Below, one piece after another: positions 25,862-35,180 of a DNA stretch of 64,000 bases. Below the pieces are notes generated by a model. The model was not told the DNA's origin and did no database searches. It saw only the letters and a list, made by a program, of their open reading frames with translations. A program made the translations under genes and the position numbers. The stretch lies in assembly GCF_003614925.1 (NCBI RefSeq), contig NZ_QYLP01000101.1, positions 62,001 through 126,000 of the forward strand, read 5' to 3'. The number at the start of each line of letters is the position of its first letter. Position 1 is the stretch's first letter. This DNA is from Arthrobacter celericrescens. Lineage in GTDB: Bacteria > Actinomycetota > Actinomycetes > Actinomycetales > Micrococcaceae.

Positions 25862-27091
25862 ATGCCTGCCGGAACAGCTCCCGCCCGCGTTTCACAGAGA
25901 ATTTCCGCCATTGCCGAATCCGCCACCCTTGCCGTTGATGCCAAGGCGAAGGCGCTCAAGGCCGCCGGCCGTCCCGTGATTGGCTTTGGCGCAGGGGAAC
26001 CGGATTTCCCCACGCCGGACTACATCGTCAAGGCCGCAATCGAGGCCGCCGGCGACCCCAAGAACCACCGCTACTCCCCCGCAGCCGGGCTTCCCGAACT
26101 GAAGAAGGGCATCGCGGAGAAGACCCTCCGCGATTCCGGCTACAAGGTGGACCCGTCCCAGGTCCTGGTGACCAACGGCGGCAAGCAGGCCGTCTACAAC
26201 GCCTTCGCCACCCTGCTCGATCCAGGCGACGAAGTCATCATCCCCACCCCCTTCTGGACCACCTACCCCGAGGCCATCCGCCTCGCCGGCGGCGTTCCGG
26301 TGGAGGTCTTCGCCGGCCCGGAGCAGGGCTACCTGGTCACCGTGGACCAGCTCGAAGCGGCCCTCACGGAGCGGACGAAGATCCTCCTGTTCGTCTCCCC
26401 GTCCAACCCCACCGGTGCCGTTTACAGCCCGGAGCAGGTCGCCGAGATCGGCAAGTGGGCCGCTGCCAAGGGCCTGTGGGTGGTCACCGACGAGATCTAC
26501 GAGCACCTGACCTACGACGGCGTGCCGTTCACGTCGATCGCCACCGCCGCTCCGGAGCTCGGCGACAAGGTGGTCATCCTTAACGGCGTTGCCAAGACCT
26601 ACGCCATGACCGGCTGGCGCGTCGGCTGGATGATCGGCCCGGCCGATGTCATCAAGGCGGCCACCAACCTGCAGTCGCACGCGACGTCGAACGTCTCCAA
26701 CATCATGCAGATCGCCGCCCTCGCCGCGGTCTCCGGTCCGCTGACCGCCGTCGACGAAATGAAGGTCGCCTTCGACCGCCGGCGCAAGGCGATCGTGGCG
26801 GGACTGAACGCCATCGAGGGTGTCGAATGCCCGACGCCGACCGGCGCCTTCTACGTCTACGCCGACGTCCGTGCGCTGCTCGGCAAGGAGTTCCCGACGG
26901 CGAACGGCCCGGTCCGCCCGTCGACCTCCGCCGAGCTGGCCTCCCTGATCCTGGACGAGGTTGAGGTGGCGATCGTTCCGGGCGAGGCCTTCGGCCCCTC
27001 CGGATACGTGCGCCTCTCCTACGCGCTGGGCGACGAGGACCTCGCCGAAGGCGTGCGCCGCCTCCAGGACTTCCTGGGCAAAGCCAAGTAG
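25862..27091 (+). CDS. aspC: Class I/II aminotransferase (aspartate aminotransferase type)
   Basis: A 409-residue fold-type I PLP enzyme, likely aspartate:2-oxoglutarate aminotransferase. The substrate could also be another amino acid or prephenate. The cofactor motif [12 protein letters not shown] contains the conserved Asn. The Schiff-base Lys is in [16 protein letters not shown]. The N-terminal [12 protein letters not shown] segment and the C-terminal Arg that binds the substrate carboxylate are in place. The ATG at 25862 has only a weak ribosome site. It is transcribed away from tRNA-Trp/secE and ends in a terminator. The symbol is family-level. Confidence 0.88.
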   Translation: MPAGTAPARVSQRISAIAESATLAVDAKAKALKAAGRPVIGFGAGEPDFPTPDYIVKAAIEAAGDPKNHRYSPAAGLPELKKGIAEKTLRDSGYKVDPSQVLVTNGGKQAVYNAFATLLDPGDEVIIPTPFWTTYPEAIRLAGGVPVEVFAGPEQGYLVTVDQLEAALTERTKILLFVSPSNPTGAVYSPEQVAEIGKWAAAKGLWVVTDEIYEHLTYDGVPFTSIATAAPELGDKVVILNGVAKTYAMTGWRVGWMIGPADVIKAATNLQSHATSNVSNIMQIAALAAVSGPLTAVDEMKVAFDRRRKAIVAGLNAIEGVECPTPTGAFYVYADVRALLGKEFPTANGPVRPSTSAELASLILDEVEVAIVPGEAFGPSGYVRLSYALGDEDLAEGVRRLQDFLGKAK

Positions 27092-27102
27092 CACCGCATG
27101 AA

Positions 27103-27130
27103 GAATGCCCCCTCCACGGAGGGGGCATTC
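27103..27130. terminator. Bidirectional terminator between the aminotransferase and the response regulator
   Basis: A 13-bp perfect inverted repeat (27103-27115 with 27118-27130) between two convergent genes, 12 bases after the aminotransferase stop. Confidence 0.85.
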
Positions 27131-27154
27131 GTCATGTCAGGGCCGGTTCGAGGC

Positions 27155-27838
27155 TCAGAGCAGGCGGCGTTCTGCCGCCCACTTGGTGAGTTCGTGCCGG
27201 CTGGAGAGCTGGAGCTTTCGCAGCACGGCTGACACGTGGGTTTCCACGGTCTTGATGGAGATGAACAGCTCCTTGGCGACCTCCTTGTAGCTGTAGCCGC
27301 GGGCGATGAGCCGCATGACCTCGAGTTCCCGGGCGGACAAGCGGTCCAGTTCGTCGTCGGCGATCTCCGCCGGCGAGGTACCGAAGGCGTCCAGGACGAA
27401 ACCCGCCAGGCGCGGCGAGAACACGGCGTCGCCGTCGGCAACGCGAACGACGGCGTCGGAAATCTCGGGCCCGGAAATGGTCTTGGTAACGTATCCGCGG
27501 GCACCCGCCCGGATCACGGCCACCACGTCCTCCGCGGCGTCGGACACACTCAGGGCCAGGAACCGGGTGCTGCCAAGCAGCGGCGCGGATCCCGCGATGA
27601 CCTCCCGGCCGCCGCCGCCCAGGCCGCCCGGCAGGTGCACGTCCAGCAGGACCACCTCGGGCCGTTGCTCCGCGATCACACGGAGGGCTTCGTCCACCGA
27701 GCCAGCTTCGCCGACAATGTCGATCCGGGAATCAAGGTCGGCCTTCAGGCCGGAGCGGAATATGGCGTGGTCGTCGACCACCACCACGCGGACCCTGCGC
27801 TGGCTTCCTCCACCACCCGCGGCGCCTGCATCATTCAT
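27155..27838 (-). CDS. NarL/LuxR-family response regulator
   Basis: 227 residues. The receiver domain (about residues 11-130) has the acidic pocket in VVVDDHAIFR and the phospho-acceptor Asp in VVLLDVHLPGG. The C-terminal LuxR helix-turn-helix reads LSARELEVMRLIARGYSYKEVAKEL, then SIKTVETHVSAVLRKL. Its start overlaps the stop of the kinase gene by four bases, so they form one transcript. Together with the PspC-fused kinase it resembles LiaRS/VraSR-type envelope-stress systems. The likely target is the divergent pspC cluster. Confidence 0.92.
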   Translation of the reverse strand: MNDAGAAGGGGSQRRVRVVVVDDHAIFRSGLKADLDSRIDIVGEAGSVDEALRVIAEQRPEVVLLDVHLPGGLGGGGREVIAGSAPLLGSTRFLALSVSDAAEDVVAVIRAGARGYVTKTISGPEISDAVVRVADGDAVFSPRLAGFVLDAFGTSPAEIADDELDRLSARELEVMRLIARGYSYKEVAKELFISIKTVETHVSAVLRKLQLSSRHELTKWAAERRLL

Positions 27839-29157
27839 GGTCTTCCCTCTCCGTTGCGTTCGTCAGGCCCAGCCGCCGGAAGGCTGAGGCGCACTTCGGT
27901 CCCTGAGGGACCGCTGCTGATCGCCGCCGTGCCGCCGTGCCGTTTCATGCGTCCGATGATCGACTCGCGGACGCCTAGGCGGTCCTTCGGGACCGCCTCA
28001 AGGTCGAATCCCGCGCCGCGGTCCTTGACGAAAATCTCGCTTCCCGTGTCCGACGTCTCCAGGTAGACGGACACCGTTCCGCCACCGTGCCGGGCGGCGT
28101 TGAGCATGGCCTCCCGGGCGGCCTGGACCAGCGCCTCGTGCCGTTCGCCCATGACGGTGTCTCCGACGCTGACGACGTCGACTACGTGCCCCTGGGTGTC
28201 TTCCACCTCGGCGGCAACCGCCTTGATGCGGTCGGCGAGCTGCCCCGAATCGGCGGCCTGGTCCCGGTACAGCCAGCCCCGGAGCTCACGCTCCTGGGCG
28301 CGGGCCAGGCGGACCACGTCCTGTTCGGAGCCTGCCCGGCGCTGGATCAGGGCCAGTGTCTGCAGCACGGAGTCGTGCAGATGGGCGGCGATCTCCGCCC
28401 GTTCGGTTTCCCTGACCCGGCCCGAGCGTTCCGTTTCCAGGTCCCTCCAGAACTTCAGGCCCCACGGCAGGAGCACCAGGACCACGCCGCCGAGCACGGC
28501 CACAGACGCCAGCAGGGCCAGCCAGGTCTGCTCCCAGGAACCCGATCCGGAGACCATGACCAGCACCCCGGCCACCACCAGGGCCAGGCCCGCGGCGAGT
28601 CGGACCCAGCCGCCTGCCTGGTCGGCCTTCGTCTTGTCGACCAGCCCGGCCCGGCGGGTCTCGTCCAGCTGCATCCAGGCGATCGCGGCACCTCCGAGGA
28701 TGGCGGCCGCCGGAATCAACGTGCCCAGGGGCACGTCCACGCCCAGCTGGCGGGCGATCAGGATTCCCGCCACGAAAATCAGGCCGGCACCGAGCAGCAG
28801 CTCCTTGCCGTACTGGAACCGGCGGCCGCTGAACCAGGGAACCGCAGGCCTGGCCGACGGCGGCGCGCCCGCAGGAGCGGGACCGTTTGGCGTGGGAAGG
28901 GGCGAACTCACCGCCGGGGCTATGGGCGATGCCGGCCTGCGGGCCGCGCGGCGGGCGCCTTCGTCCGCCGTCGGCACCAGGACCCAGAGCCACGCATAGA
29001 ACATGAGGCCGGCACCGCCCGCGAAGCTTGCCAGGACCATGCCGATCCGCAGGTACTTCACCGGCCACCCCAAGTGCGCGGCAAGGCCGCTGCAGACGCC
29101 GGCAATCATGCGGTCACCGCTACGGAACAGCGGCGGGCGTTGGGCAGGGCTTGTCAT
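27835..29157 (-). CDS. Sensor histidine kinase with N-terminal PspC domain
   Basis: 440 residues from the ATG at 29157 (MTSPAQRPPLF); a longer frame to 29208 runs into the divergent promoter region. The N-terminus is a PspC domain (RMIAGVCSGLAAHLG, then a membrane helix, about residues 15-65). Further membrane helices follow. The HisKA_3 dimerisation helix has the phospho-acceptor His in EIAAHLHDSVLQTL. The C-terminus is an ATPase domain with NAARHGGG and DRGAGFD. Fusion of PspC to the kinase suggests it senses membrane damage directly. It is four-base coupled to its regulator. Confidence 0.9.
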   Translation of the reverse strand: MTSPAQRPPLFRSGDRMIAGVCSGLAAHLGWPVKYLRIGMVLASFAGGAGLMFYAWLWVLVPTADEGARRAARRPASPIAPAVSSPLPTPNGPAPAGAPPSARPAVPWFSGRRFQYGKELLLGAGLIFVAGILIARQLGVDVPLGTLIPAAAILGGAAIAWMQLDETRRAGLVDKTKADQAGGWVRLAAGLALVVAGVLVMVSGSGSWEQTWLALLASVAVLGGVVLVLLPWGLKFWRDLETERSGRVRETERAEIAAHLHDSVLQTLALIQRRAGSEQDVVRLARAQERELRGWLYRDQAADSGQLADRIKAVAAEVEDTQGHVVDVVSVGDTVMGERHEALVQAAREAMLNAARHGGGTVSVYLETSDTGSEIFVKDRGAGFDLEAVPKDRLGVRESIIGRMKRHGGTAAISSGPSGTEVRLSLPAAGPDERNGEGRP

Positions 29158-29283
29158 GCCTCCATCCAAGCACGGATCAGGGGTCCGGGAGCCCTGGAAC
29201 CGGGGCAACCCAGGGGTCCCTCAGGGACGGTTCAGGGTATCCCCCAGTAGAGGACACTGCCGCCCGGACAGCAGGATCGAGGT

Positions 29284-30654
29284 ATGAACCAGAACAGCAC
29301 GCCCGGAAACCCCGGGCAGGGCGAAGCGACCGGCCACAGCGGTGAACCCGGCCCCAGGCCCACACAGAACTTCTTCGACTGGATCCGAAGCCAGGGAATC
29401 TCCCGCGGCCAGGACCGGTGGATCGGCGGCGTCGCCAGCGGCATCGCCCACCGCTTCGGCATCGACCCGCTGATTGTCCGCGGCATCTTCGTGGTCCTCG
29501 CCCTCTTCGCCGGCATCGGCGTCCTGCTCTACGGCGTGGCCTGGGCCGTGCTGCCGGAACCGGACGGGCGCATCCACGCACAGGAGGCCGGCGCCGGGCG
29601 CTGGACTGCAGGCATGACAGGCGCAGTGATCACCACGATCATCGGCCTTCCCGGCCTCGGCCGGGGCGTCTGGGGCTGGGGCTGGAACGGCCTCCCCGGC
29701 CTCTTCTGGACCCTCTTCTGGGTGGGCGCGGTTGCCTGCCTGGTCTACTACCTGGTCCAACGGAACAAGAACCGGCACGAAGGACACACCGTGGCAAACC
29801 AGTACTACTCAGGGCCGGCGGCGCCGCAGGGCGGAACCTTCACGGACGCACCGGGCATGCACGGCGGCCCGCAGGCATTCGCCGCCCCCGCACCCGGCAG
29901 CCCCGCTCCCCCCACCGCGGGCCTCCCACTCCCGGGTGAGGCACCGCCGTCGGGCATTCCGGCCGGACCCGGATTCCCGGGCGCTCCGACAGCGCCGCAC
30001 TGGAAAGGCGGCCAGCCGCGCGGACCGCGGCGGCAGGGACCCGGTGCAGCGATTGTGGCGGTCTCGGCAGGGGCAGCGCTGCTGGTGGGCGGCACCCTCA
30101 AACTGCTCGACGCCGGCGGCAGCATCCAGCTGGGCGACGCCGCCAATGCGGTGGTCTGGGCGAGCGGTGCCGCCGTGCTCGGGCTGGGCATCCTCGTTGC
30201 CGGGCTCCGCGGCAGGACCTCCGGGTTCCTCGGCTTCCTTGCCGTGGTGGCCTTGGTGATCGGCGGAATCTTCAATGTGATTCCGCGTGGTGACCACTTC
30301 GCCCTGCAGAACGCGCAGTGGACTCCGCTCACCATCGCGGAGGCGCACAACGGCTACGACATCACCGGTTCGAACGGGACCGTGGACCTCACGAAGCTGG
30401 AACTTGACGAACCCCTGGAATCAGGGCTGGTGGTGCCGCTCAACATCACCGCGAGCAACATCAGGGTGGTCATCCCCGACACGGTGCCCGTGGAGCTCAA
30501 GGCAGACATGACCTTCGGAAACCTCAAGGGAGCCGGCAACAACACAAGCCAGTCCGAGGCGCAGCAGTTCTTCAACAGCGGCAAACCGGGGGCCAGCATG
30601 GTCATCCAACTGGACGGCACCTTCAGCAACATCACCATCCAGGAAGGGAACTGA
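29284..30654 (+). CDS. PspC-domain membrane protein with C-terminal toastrack-like domain
   Basis: 456 residues. A PspC domain (RWIGGVASGIAHRFGIDPLIVRG, about residues 42-95) is followed by further helices and a Pro/Gly-rich cytosolic linker (about 170-250). Four membrane helices come next, then a C-terminal beta-rich domain (about residues 350-456: GSNGTVDLTKL, NIRVVIPDTVPVELKADMTFGN, NITIQEG). That end resembles the LiaF/toastrack domain. Such proteins hold the two-component system in check or sense envelope stress. It diverges from the kinase operon with about 126 bases between, so both may share a control region. Confidence 0.85.
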   Translation: MNQNSTPGNPGQGEATGHSGEPGPRPTQNFFDWIRSQGISRGQDRWIGGVASGIAHRFGIDPLIVRGIFVVLALFAGIGVLLYGVAWAVLPEPDGRIHAQEAGAGRWTAGMTGAVITTIIGLPGLGRGVWGWGWNGLPGLFWTLFWVGAVACLVYYLVQRNKNRHEGHTVANQYYSGPAAPQGGTFTDAPGMHGGPQAFAAPAPGSPAPPTAGLPLPGEAPPSGIPAGPGFPGAPTAPHWKGGQPRGPRRQGPGAAIVAVSAGAALLVGGTLKLLDAGGSIQLGDAANAVVWASGAAVLGLGILVAGLRGRTSGFLGFLAVVALVIGGIFNVIPRGDHFALQNAQWTPLTIAEAHNGYDITGSNGTVDLTKLELDEPLESGLVVPLNITASNIRVVIPDTVPVELKADMTFGNLKGAGNNTSQSEAQQFFNSGKPGASMVIQLDGTFSNITIQEGN

Positions 30655-30655
30655 C

Positions 30656-30964
30656 ATGGCAACGCAGGAACCCGGACCGCTCTACGGAAGCAACGGGAAC
30701 GGCACCAACGGGAGCGGCACCGGACAAGAACCCGGGCCACGGGTCGGCACGGTGGTGTGGGGCCTGGTCATCGTGGCCCTCGCTGCCCTGATCATCATCT
30801 CCAAACTGGGCTTGATCGCCCTCAACGCGAACTATGTCCTGATCGGGCTCATGATCGGAGCCGGAGCGGCGCTGATCATCGGAGGCCTCGTCTCGGCCCG
30901 TTCCCATAGCCCCAAGCAAAAGGAAAGCGACGGGGAGCCCCGGAACGGAACCAACCACGGCTGA
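30656..30964 (+). CDS. Two-TM membrane protein in the PspC cluster
   Basis: 102 residues. The N-terminus is rich in Gly, Asn and Ser and is polar. Two membrane helices follow (about residues 33-56 and 61-80), then a basic, polar end. The ATG at 30656 overlaps the end of the preceding stop region, and GGAAGGGAA sits five bases upstream. It is surely in the same transcript as the two PspC genes. I do not recognise the family; the job is probably membrane-associated support for the module. Confidence 0.8.
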   Translation: MATQEPGPLYGSNGNGTNGSGTGQEPGPRVGTVVWGLVIVALAALIIISKLGLIALNANYVLIGLMIGAGAALIIGGLVSARSHSPKQKESDGEPRNGTNHG

Positions 30965-31052
30965 CACCAGCTGACCGAAACCACCCAGCGGGCGCCCACT
31001 CCGGCGTCCGCTGGGGCGTGACAAAACACCTCCAACAAGGAAGGCTCGAACC

Positions 31053-31310
31053 ATGACCAAATTCTTCAGCATCATCCGCAGCATCGGCCTGAAGCGAGGA
31101 CCTCAGCGTTGGCTCGGCGGCGTCTGCGGCGGCATCGCCGCAAAGCTGAATGTCGACGTCGCATACGTGAGGGTGGCATTCCTGCTCTTCTGCCTCCTGC
31201 CCGGACCCGCAATCGTGGTGTACGTGCTGGCCTGGCTGCTGCTCCCGGCACAGGACGGAAGCATCGCCCTGGAGTCGTTCCTCCAGGAACGCGGCCGAAA
31301 CCGCTCCTGA
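31053..31310 (+). CDS. Small PspC-domain protein
   Basis: 85 residues, a stand-alone PspC domain. RWLGGVCGGIAAKLNVDVAYVRVAF is followed by a helix ending in YVLAWLLLPAQDG. AAGGAAGG sits eight bases before the ATG. It is the third PspC copy in the cluster (kinase, toastrack protein and this one). It probably sits in the membrane as part of the envelope-stress module. It lies 88 bases after the small membrane protein. Confidence 0.88.
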   Translation: MTKFFSIIRSIGLKRGPQRWLGGVCGGIAAKLNVDVAYVRVAFLLFCLLPGPAIVVYVLAWLLLPAQDGSIALESFLQERGRNRS

Positions 31311-31365
31311 TCCGCGAATATTGCGGGATTGTTTCCAGAGGCTCATCCCGGCCAGCGGACGCGGT

Positions 31366-31396
31366 TTGTGTCCTACCCCACATTGCCGCCTACAAT
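31366..31396 (+). promoter_or_regulatory. Candidate pfkA promoter
   Basis: A good -10 TACAAT (31391-31396) with a weak -35 TTGTGT (31366-31371) at 19 bases. This leaves a leader of roughly 50 bases before the pfkA ATG. Confidence 0.5.
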
Positions 31397-31455
31397 CTAG
31401 GGGAGCTCAGCGTGGCGCTCGGCACGTATACCTCCTAGCCAGGATTTGAGCGCTC

Positions 31456-32481
31456 ATGAAAATTGGAATCCTCACCAGCGGCGGCGATTGCCCCGGACTC
31501 AACGCCGTCATCCGCGGTGCAGTCCTGAAGGGCATCGCCATCCACGGCCACGAATTCGTCGGTTTCCGCGACGGCTGGCGTGGCGTGGTCGAGGGCGACA
31601 TTATCGACATCCCCCGCACCATGGTCCGCGGCATCGCCAAGCAGGGCGGCACCATTCTGGGCACCTCCCGCACCAACCCCTTCGAAAACGGTGGCGGACC
31701 CGAGGTCATCAAGGGCCACATGAAGCGCCTTGGCATCGACGCGATGATTGCGATCGGCGGTGAGGGCACCCTGGCCGCTGCCAAGCGCCTCACGGATGCC
31801 GGGCTGAAAATTGTCGGCGTGCCCAAGACGGTGGACAACGACCTCGACGCCACGGACTACACCTTCGGTTTCGACACCGCCGTGCAGATCGCCACCGAAG
31901 CCATCGACCGACTCCGGACCACGGGCGAATCCCACCACCGCTGCATGATCGCCGAAGTCATGGGCCGCCACGTCGGCTGGATCGCGCTGCACGCCGGCAT
32001 GGCCTCCGGCGCCCACGCCATCCTGATCCCCGAGCAAAAAACTTCCATCGACCAGATCACCGAATGGGTCAAGGAAGCCCACGACCGTGGCCGCGCCCCG
32101 CTCGTGGTGGTCGCCGAAGGCTTCGTCCCCGAGCACATGGAAGCACCGCACTCCGAACGCGGCCTGGACACCTTCGGCCGGCCCCGCCTGGGCGGCATCG
32201 CCGACCAGCTCGCCCCCGAGATCGAGGCCCGCACCGGCATCGAAACCCGCGCCACCATCCTGGGCCACATCCAGCGCGGCGGCGTCCCCTCGGCCTTCGA
32301 CCGGGTCCTGGCCACCCGCCTCGGCATGGCCGCCATCGACTCCGTGGTGGAAGGCCGCTGGGGCACCATGGTCTCGCTCAATGGCACCGACATCGTGCAC
32401 GTCGGCTTCGATGCCGCGTTGGGCAAGCTCAAGACCGTCCCGCAACACCGCTACGACGAAGCCGCCGTGCTGTTCGGATAG
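31456..32481 (+). CDS. pfkA: 6-phosphofructokinase, mixed-signature group III type
   Basis: 341 residues. It phosphorylates fructose 6-phosphate, the committed step of glycolysis. The N-terminal loop LTSGGDCPGLNAVIR and PKTVDNDLDATDYTFGFDTA are intact. Two residues decide the phosphoryl donor: Gly104 in GGEGT (ATP type) and Lys124 in PKTVDND (typical of PPi enzymes). This mix is known for actinobacterial group III enzymes, which are usually ATP-dependent (family knowledge). AGGA lies 11 bases upstream of the ATG. Confidence 0.94.
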   Translation: MKIGILTSGGDCPGLNAVIRGAVLKGIAIHGHEFVGFRDGWRGVVEGDIIDIPRTMVRGIAKQGGTILGTSRTNPFENGGGPEVIKGHMKRLGIDAMIAIGGEGTLAAAKRLTDAGLKIVGVPKTVDNDLDATDYTFGFDTAVQIATEAIDRLRTTGESHHRCMIAEVMGRHVGWIALHAGMASGAHAILIPEQKTSIDQITEWVKEAHDRGRAPLVVVAEGFVPEHMEAPHSERGLDTFGRPRLGGIADQLAPEIEARTGIETRATILGHIQRGGVPSAFDRVLATRLGMAAIDSVVEGRWGTMVSLNGTDIVHVGFDAALGKLKTVPQHRYDEAAVLFG

Positions 32482-32516
32482 GGGTTTGCGGTTCCCGCTT
32501 TGCCTAGACTCGATGC

Positions 32517-33248
32517 ATGGGATTTGCTGAAGGATCTGCCGACATCGTCCTGCTGGCCTGGGCGCGGCATCTGGGATTCGACGACGCCGCCTTCGCCCAC
32601 GTGCGCTTCTCCAGCACGACTGCCGGCCACGAACGGCTGGTCCGGGAGGACAACGGCTCGGATTCCATCACCTTCGTCCGGCTTTTCGGGCACTCGGCGA
32701 TCGTCGGCCCGGCTTGGGCCACCGAGGCGGCCGGCGAATACAGTGACGAGGAACTCAGCGAACACGCCACCCTGATGCGCCTGAGCCGCGGGCACGGCGG
32801 TCACGGCCTGGGCACCTCCGCCCTGCTTTTCGCCGACGACCTGCCCCTCGCCCAGCCCCGCGGCGAGGTGACCGTCTCCCATGGGCACCCGGAGGCCATT
32901 GAGCTTGAAGGCATGTGCCCGCCCGACGACGCCAACGAAGCCCGGCTCTCTTCCATGAGTCATTGCTTCACGGTGATGGATGGCCCGGGCAACGGGGGCA
33001 GCCCCGCGGCCTGTGGCGCCTACGCCGAATGGGAGGGCATCCTGGCGGACATGGGCGTCCTGGTCCGGCCTGAACTGCGCCGCCAGGGCCTGGGCACGCT
33101 CGCCGCCTCGATCGCATCCCATGAGGCCCTGGCGTCCGGCCTGACCCTGCAGTGCCGCGCCGCGCTGGACAACCGCGGCGCGCTGGGCCTGGCCAGAAGC
33201 CTGGGATTCGCCGACGGGGGCACGGTCACTTCCGTGCTGCTGCGCTAG
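32517..33248 (+). CDS. GNAT-family N-acetyltransferase
   Basis: 243 residues. The acetyl-CoA loop is in the C-terminal half (LVRPELRRQGLGTLAASIA, about residues 180-198), followed by LQCRAALDNRGALGLARSLGF. The N-terminal half has weak similarity to GNAT folds only. The start shows a leaderless layout: TAGACT (32505-32510), six bases, ATG. Substrate unknown. The 3' end overlaps the convergent MFS gene by 23 bases (33226-33248). Confidence 0.8.
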   Translation: MGFAEGSADIVLLAWARHLGFDDAAFAHVRFSSTTAGHERLVREDNGSDSITFVRLFGHSAIVGPAWATEAAGEYSDEELSEHATLMRLSRGHGGHGLGTSALLFADDLPLAQPRGEVTVSHGHPEAIELEGMCPPDDANEARLSSMSHCFTVMDGPGNGGSPAACGAYAEWEGILADMGVLVRPELRRQGLGTLAASIASHEALASGLTLQCRAALDNRGALGLARSLGFADGGTVTSVLLR

Positions 33249-34785
33249 CGTCTTCCTCTGCGCCGGCCTGCGGAGCCGCGGCACCCGCGGTTTCCGCTCC
33301 CTGCGCCGCCGGGGCTCCCCAGTCCTGGACCGCCTTCGGCTTGCCGAACAGCAGGGCCGCCACGGCGCCCAGCAGGATCGCGAACGCCGGCAGCAGCACC
33401 GACTGGGACATCGCCGTCGAGAATCCCGCGTGCAGGACCTCCGGCAACTGCCCGCCCACCGCGCCCTCACCCGCGGACGCGCCGCCCGGAACGGCAGGCA
33501 ACTCCGCCGCGAGGCGAGCCTGGATCAGCGAGGCGATCGCTGCCGAGCCGAGCACCGCGCCGATCTGCCGGGTGGTGTTGAAGACGCCCGATCCGGCACC
33601 GGCCTGGCGCGGCGGCAGGTTCCGGGTGGTCGCGTTGGAAACCGGTCCCCAGATGAAACCGTTGGCCACACCCTGCAGGGCACTGGGCAGCAGGAACATC
33701 CAGATGGGAGTCCCGGGCTTGAGCAGCGCACCGGTCCAGAAGAGCGCCGCGGACAGGCACAGCAGGCCGAAAGCGGCGAACCAGCGGGGGTTGATCCGGT
33801 CGATCAGCCTGCCCACGAAGGGAGCCAAGGCGCCGGAGAGCACCGCCATGGGAATCATCAGCAAGGCCGACTGGGTGGGGGTCAGGCCGCGTACCACCTG
33901 GTAGTAGAAGATGGTGGGCAGCGGGAACGCGGTGATGGTGAAGCCCACGGCCATGATGGTGGTGTTGCCCAGGGAGAAGTTGCGCTCCTTGAACAGGCCC
34001 AGCGGCAGCAGCGGCTCCCCGCCGCGACGCTCCAGGATCCACTGCCACACCACGAAGAGCGCCAGGACCACGACGCCGGCGATGATCAGGCCCCAGACGG
34101 TGACCGGCCCGGCGACGGTTCCCCAGTGGTACGTCTGGCCTTCCTGGATGCCGAACACGAGGAGGAACATGCCGACGGCGGAGAGCAGCACGCCCGGGAT
34201 GTCGAAGCGGTGGCTGTGCGTGCCGAGCGCCGGCACGAAGCGGGTGACCGCGAGGAAGCCAATCAGGCCAATGGGCACGTTGACGAAGAAGATCCATTCC
34301 CAGCCCAGGCCGTCCACCAGCACGCCGCCCAGGATCGGGCCGACCAGGATGGCCATGCCAGCGGTGGCGCCCCACAGGCCCATGGCCGCGCCGCGGCGGT
34401 CCGGCGGGAAGATCCGGGTGATGACGGCCATGGTCTGCGGAGTCATCATGGCCGCGCCAAAGCCCTGGACGGCGCGGGCGGCAATCAGCATGCCGACGTC
34501 GCCGGACAGTCCGCACCACAGCGAGGCGAGCGTGAAGACCACCAGTCCGGACAGGTAGAGGTTCTTGGGACCGAAGCGGTCACCGAGCCGCCCGGTGATG
34601 AGCAACGGCACGGCGTAGGCCAGGAGGTAGGCGCTCGTCACCCAGATGACGGCGTTGATGTCGGCGTTGAGTCCCTCCATGATCCGCGGGTTCGCCACGG
34701 AAACGATGGTTGAGTCGATCAGGATCATGAAGAAACCGATGACGAGGGACCATAGGGCGGGCCAGGGTTTGGCTACTTGTTCCAT
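33226..34785 (-). CDS. MFS drug:H+ antiporter (EmrB/QacA type)
   Basis: 519 residues with about 14 hydrophobic segments, the DHA2 family plan. The loop between helices 2 and 3 reads GRLGDRFGPKNLY (motif A). PQTMAVITRIFPPDRRGAAMGLWG marks helices 4-5. The C-terminus is a short Ala-rich cytosolic tail. It probably exports toxic compounds or antibiotics using the proton gradient. AAAGGA lies four bases upstream of the ATG, inside the end of the PadR remnant. The PadR/MFS pairing is normal, but here the repressor gene is broken (see next entry). Confidence 0.9.
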   Translation of the reverse strand: MEQVAKPWPALWSLVIGFFMILIDSTIVSVANPRIMEGLNADINAVIWVTSAYLLAYAVPLLITGRLGDRFGPKNLYLSGLVVFTLASLWCGLSGDVGMLIAARAVQGFGAAMMTPQTMAVITRIFPPDRRGAAMGLWGATAGMAILVGPILGGVLVDGLGWEWIFFVNVPIGLIGFLAVTRFVPALGTHSHRFDIPGVLLSAVGMFLLVFGIQEGQTYHWGTVAGPVTVWGLIIAGVVVLALFVVWQWILERRGGEPLLPLGLFKERNFSLGNTTIMAVGFTITAFPLPTIFYYQVVRGLTPTQSALLMIPMAVLSGALAPFVGRLIDRINPRWFAAFGLLCLSAALFWTGALLKPGTPIWMFLLPSALQGVANGFIWGPVSNATTRNLPPRQAGAGSGVFNTTRQIGAVLGSAAIASLIQARLAAELPAVPGGASAGEGAVGGQLPEVLHAGFSTAMSQSVLLPAFAILLGAVAALLFGKPKAVQDWGAPAAQGAETAGAAAPQAGAEEDASAAARK

Positions 34786-35162
34786 GGGTTCCTTTTAGGT
34801 TGTGCGGGCGGGCGTCTGCGCTCGACCCCTTTGGCGAAGGCCGCCTCGTGGTCCCGTGCCAGGAACGCGAGCTGTTCCTCCAGCGCGCCGAGGCGCGTGT
34901 CGAGGAGTTCGAGGACGACGTCGGAGGGCAGGTTGTGTGCCCCGGCGATGGCGTGCGGGAAGACCGGGTATTCGTTGACGGCGTCGGAGAGCATTCCCGC
35001 CAGCCGCTGCGCGAGGGCGGCGTTCCCCTCGTCGGTGGTCCGGTAAGTGGTGCGTTCGGGGCGCCGGCCGTCGCGGTCGGTCCCGGTGGCTTCAAGCAGT
35101 CCGTCCGCCTCCAGGCGCCCCACCGCGTGGTAGAGCGTGCCCGGCCGTACCTTCACCACAGC
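34773..35162 (-). pseudogene. PadR-family repressor, truncated at both ends
   Basis: The frame starts at best at GTG 35162 or 35159 and gives about 129 residues. It opens directly with VKVRPGTLYHAVGRLEADGLLEATG, which is helix 3 and the wing of a PadR winged helix. The preceding helices 1 and 2 (about 35 residues in the family) are missing. It then runs through the ERTTYRTTDEG and NEYPVFPHAIAGAHNLPSDVV segments and ends early at PWNK, without the C-terminal dimerisation helices. The frame is open back to the ankyrin gene's TGA at 35181, only 18 bases upstream, so no room remains for the lost part. DNA binding is unlikely. It overlaps the MFS start by 13 bases. Confidence 0.65.
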
Positions 35163-35180
35163 CCCGGCTGAAAAGGGGCG

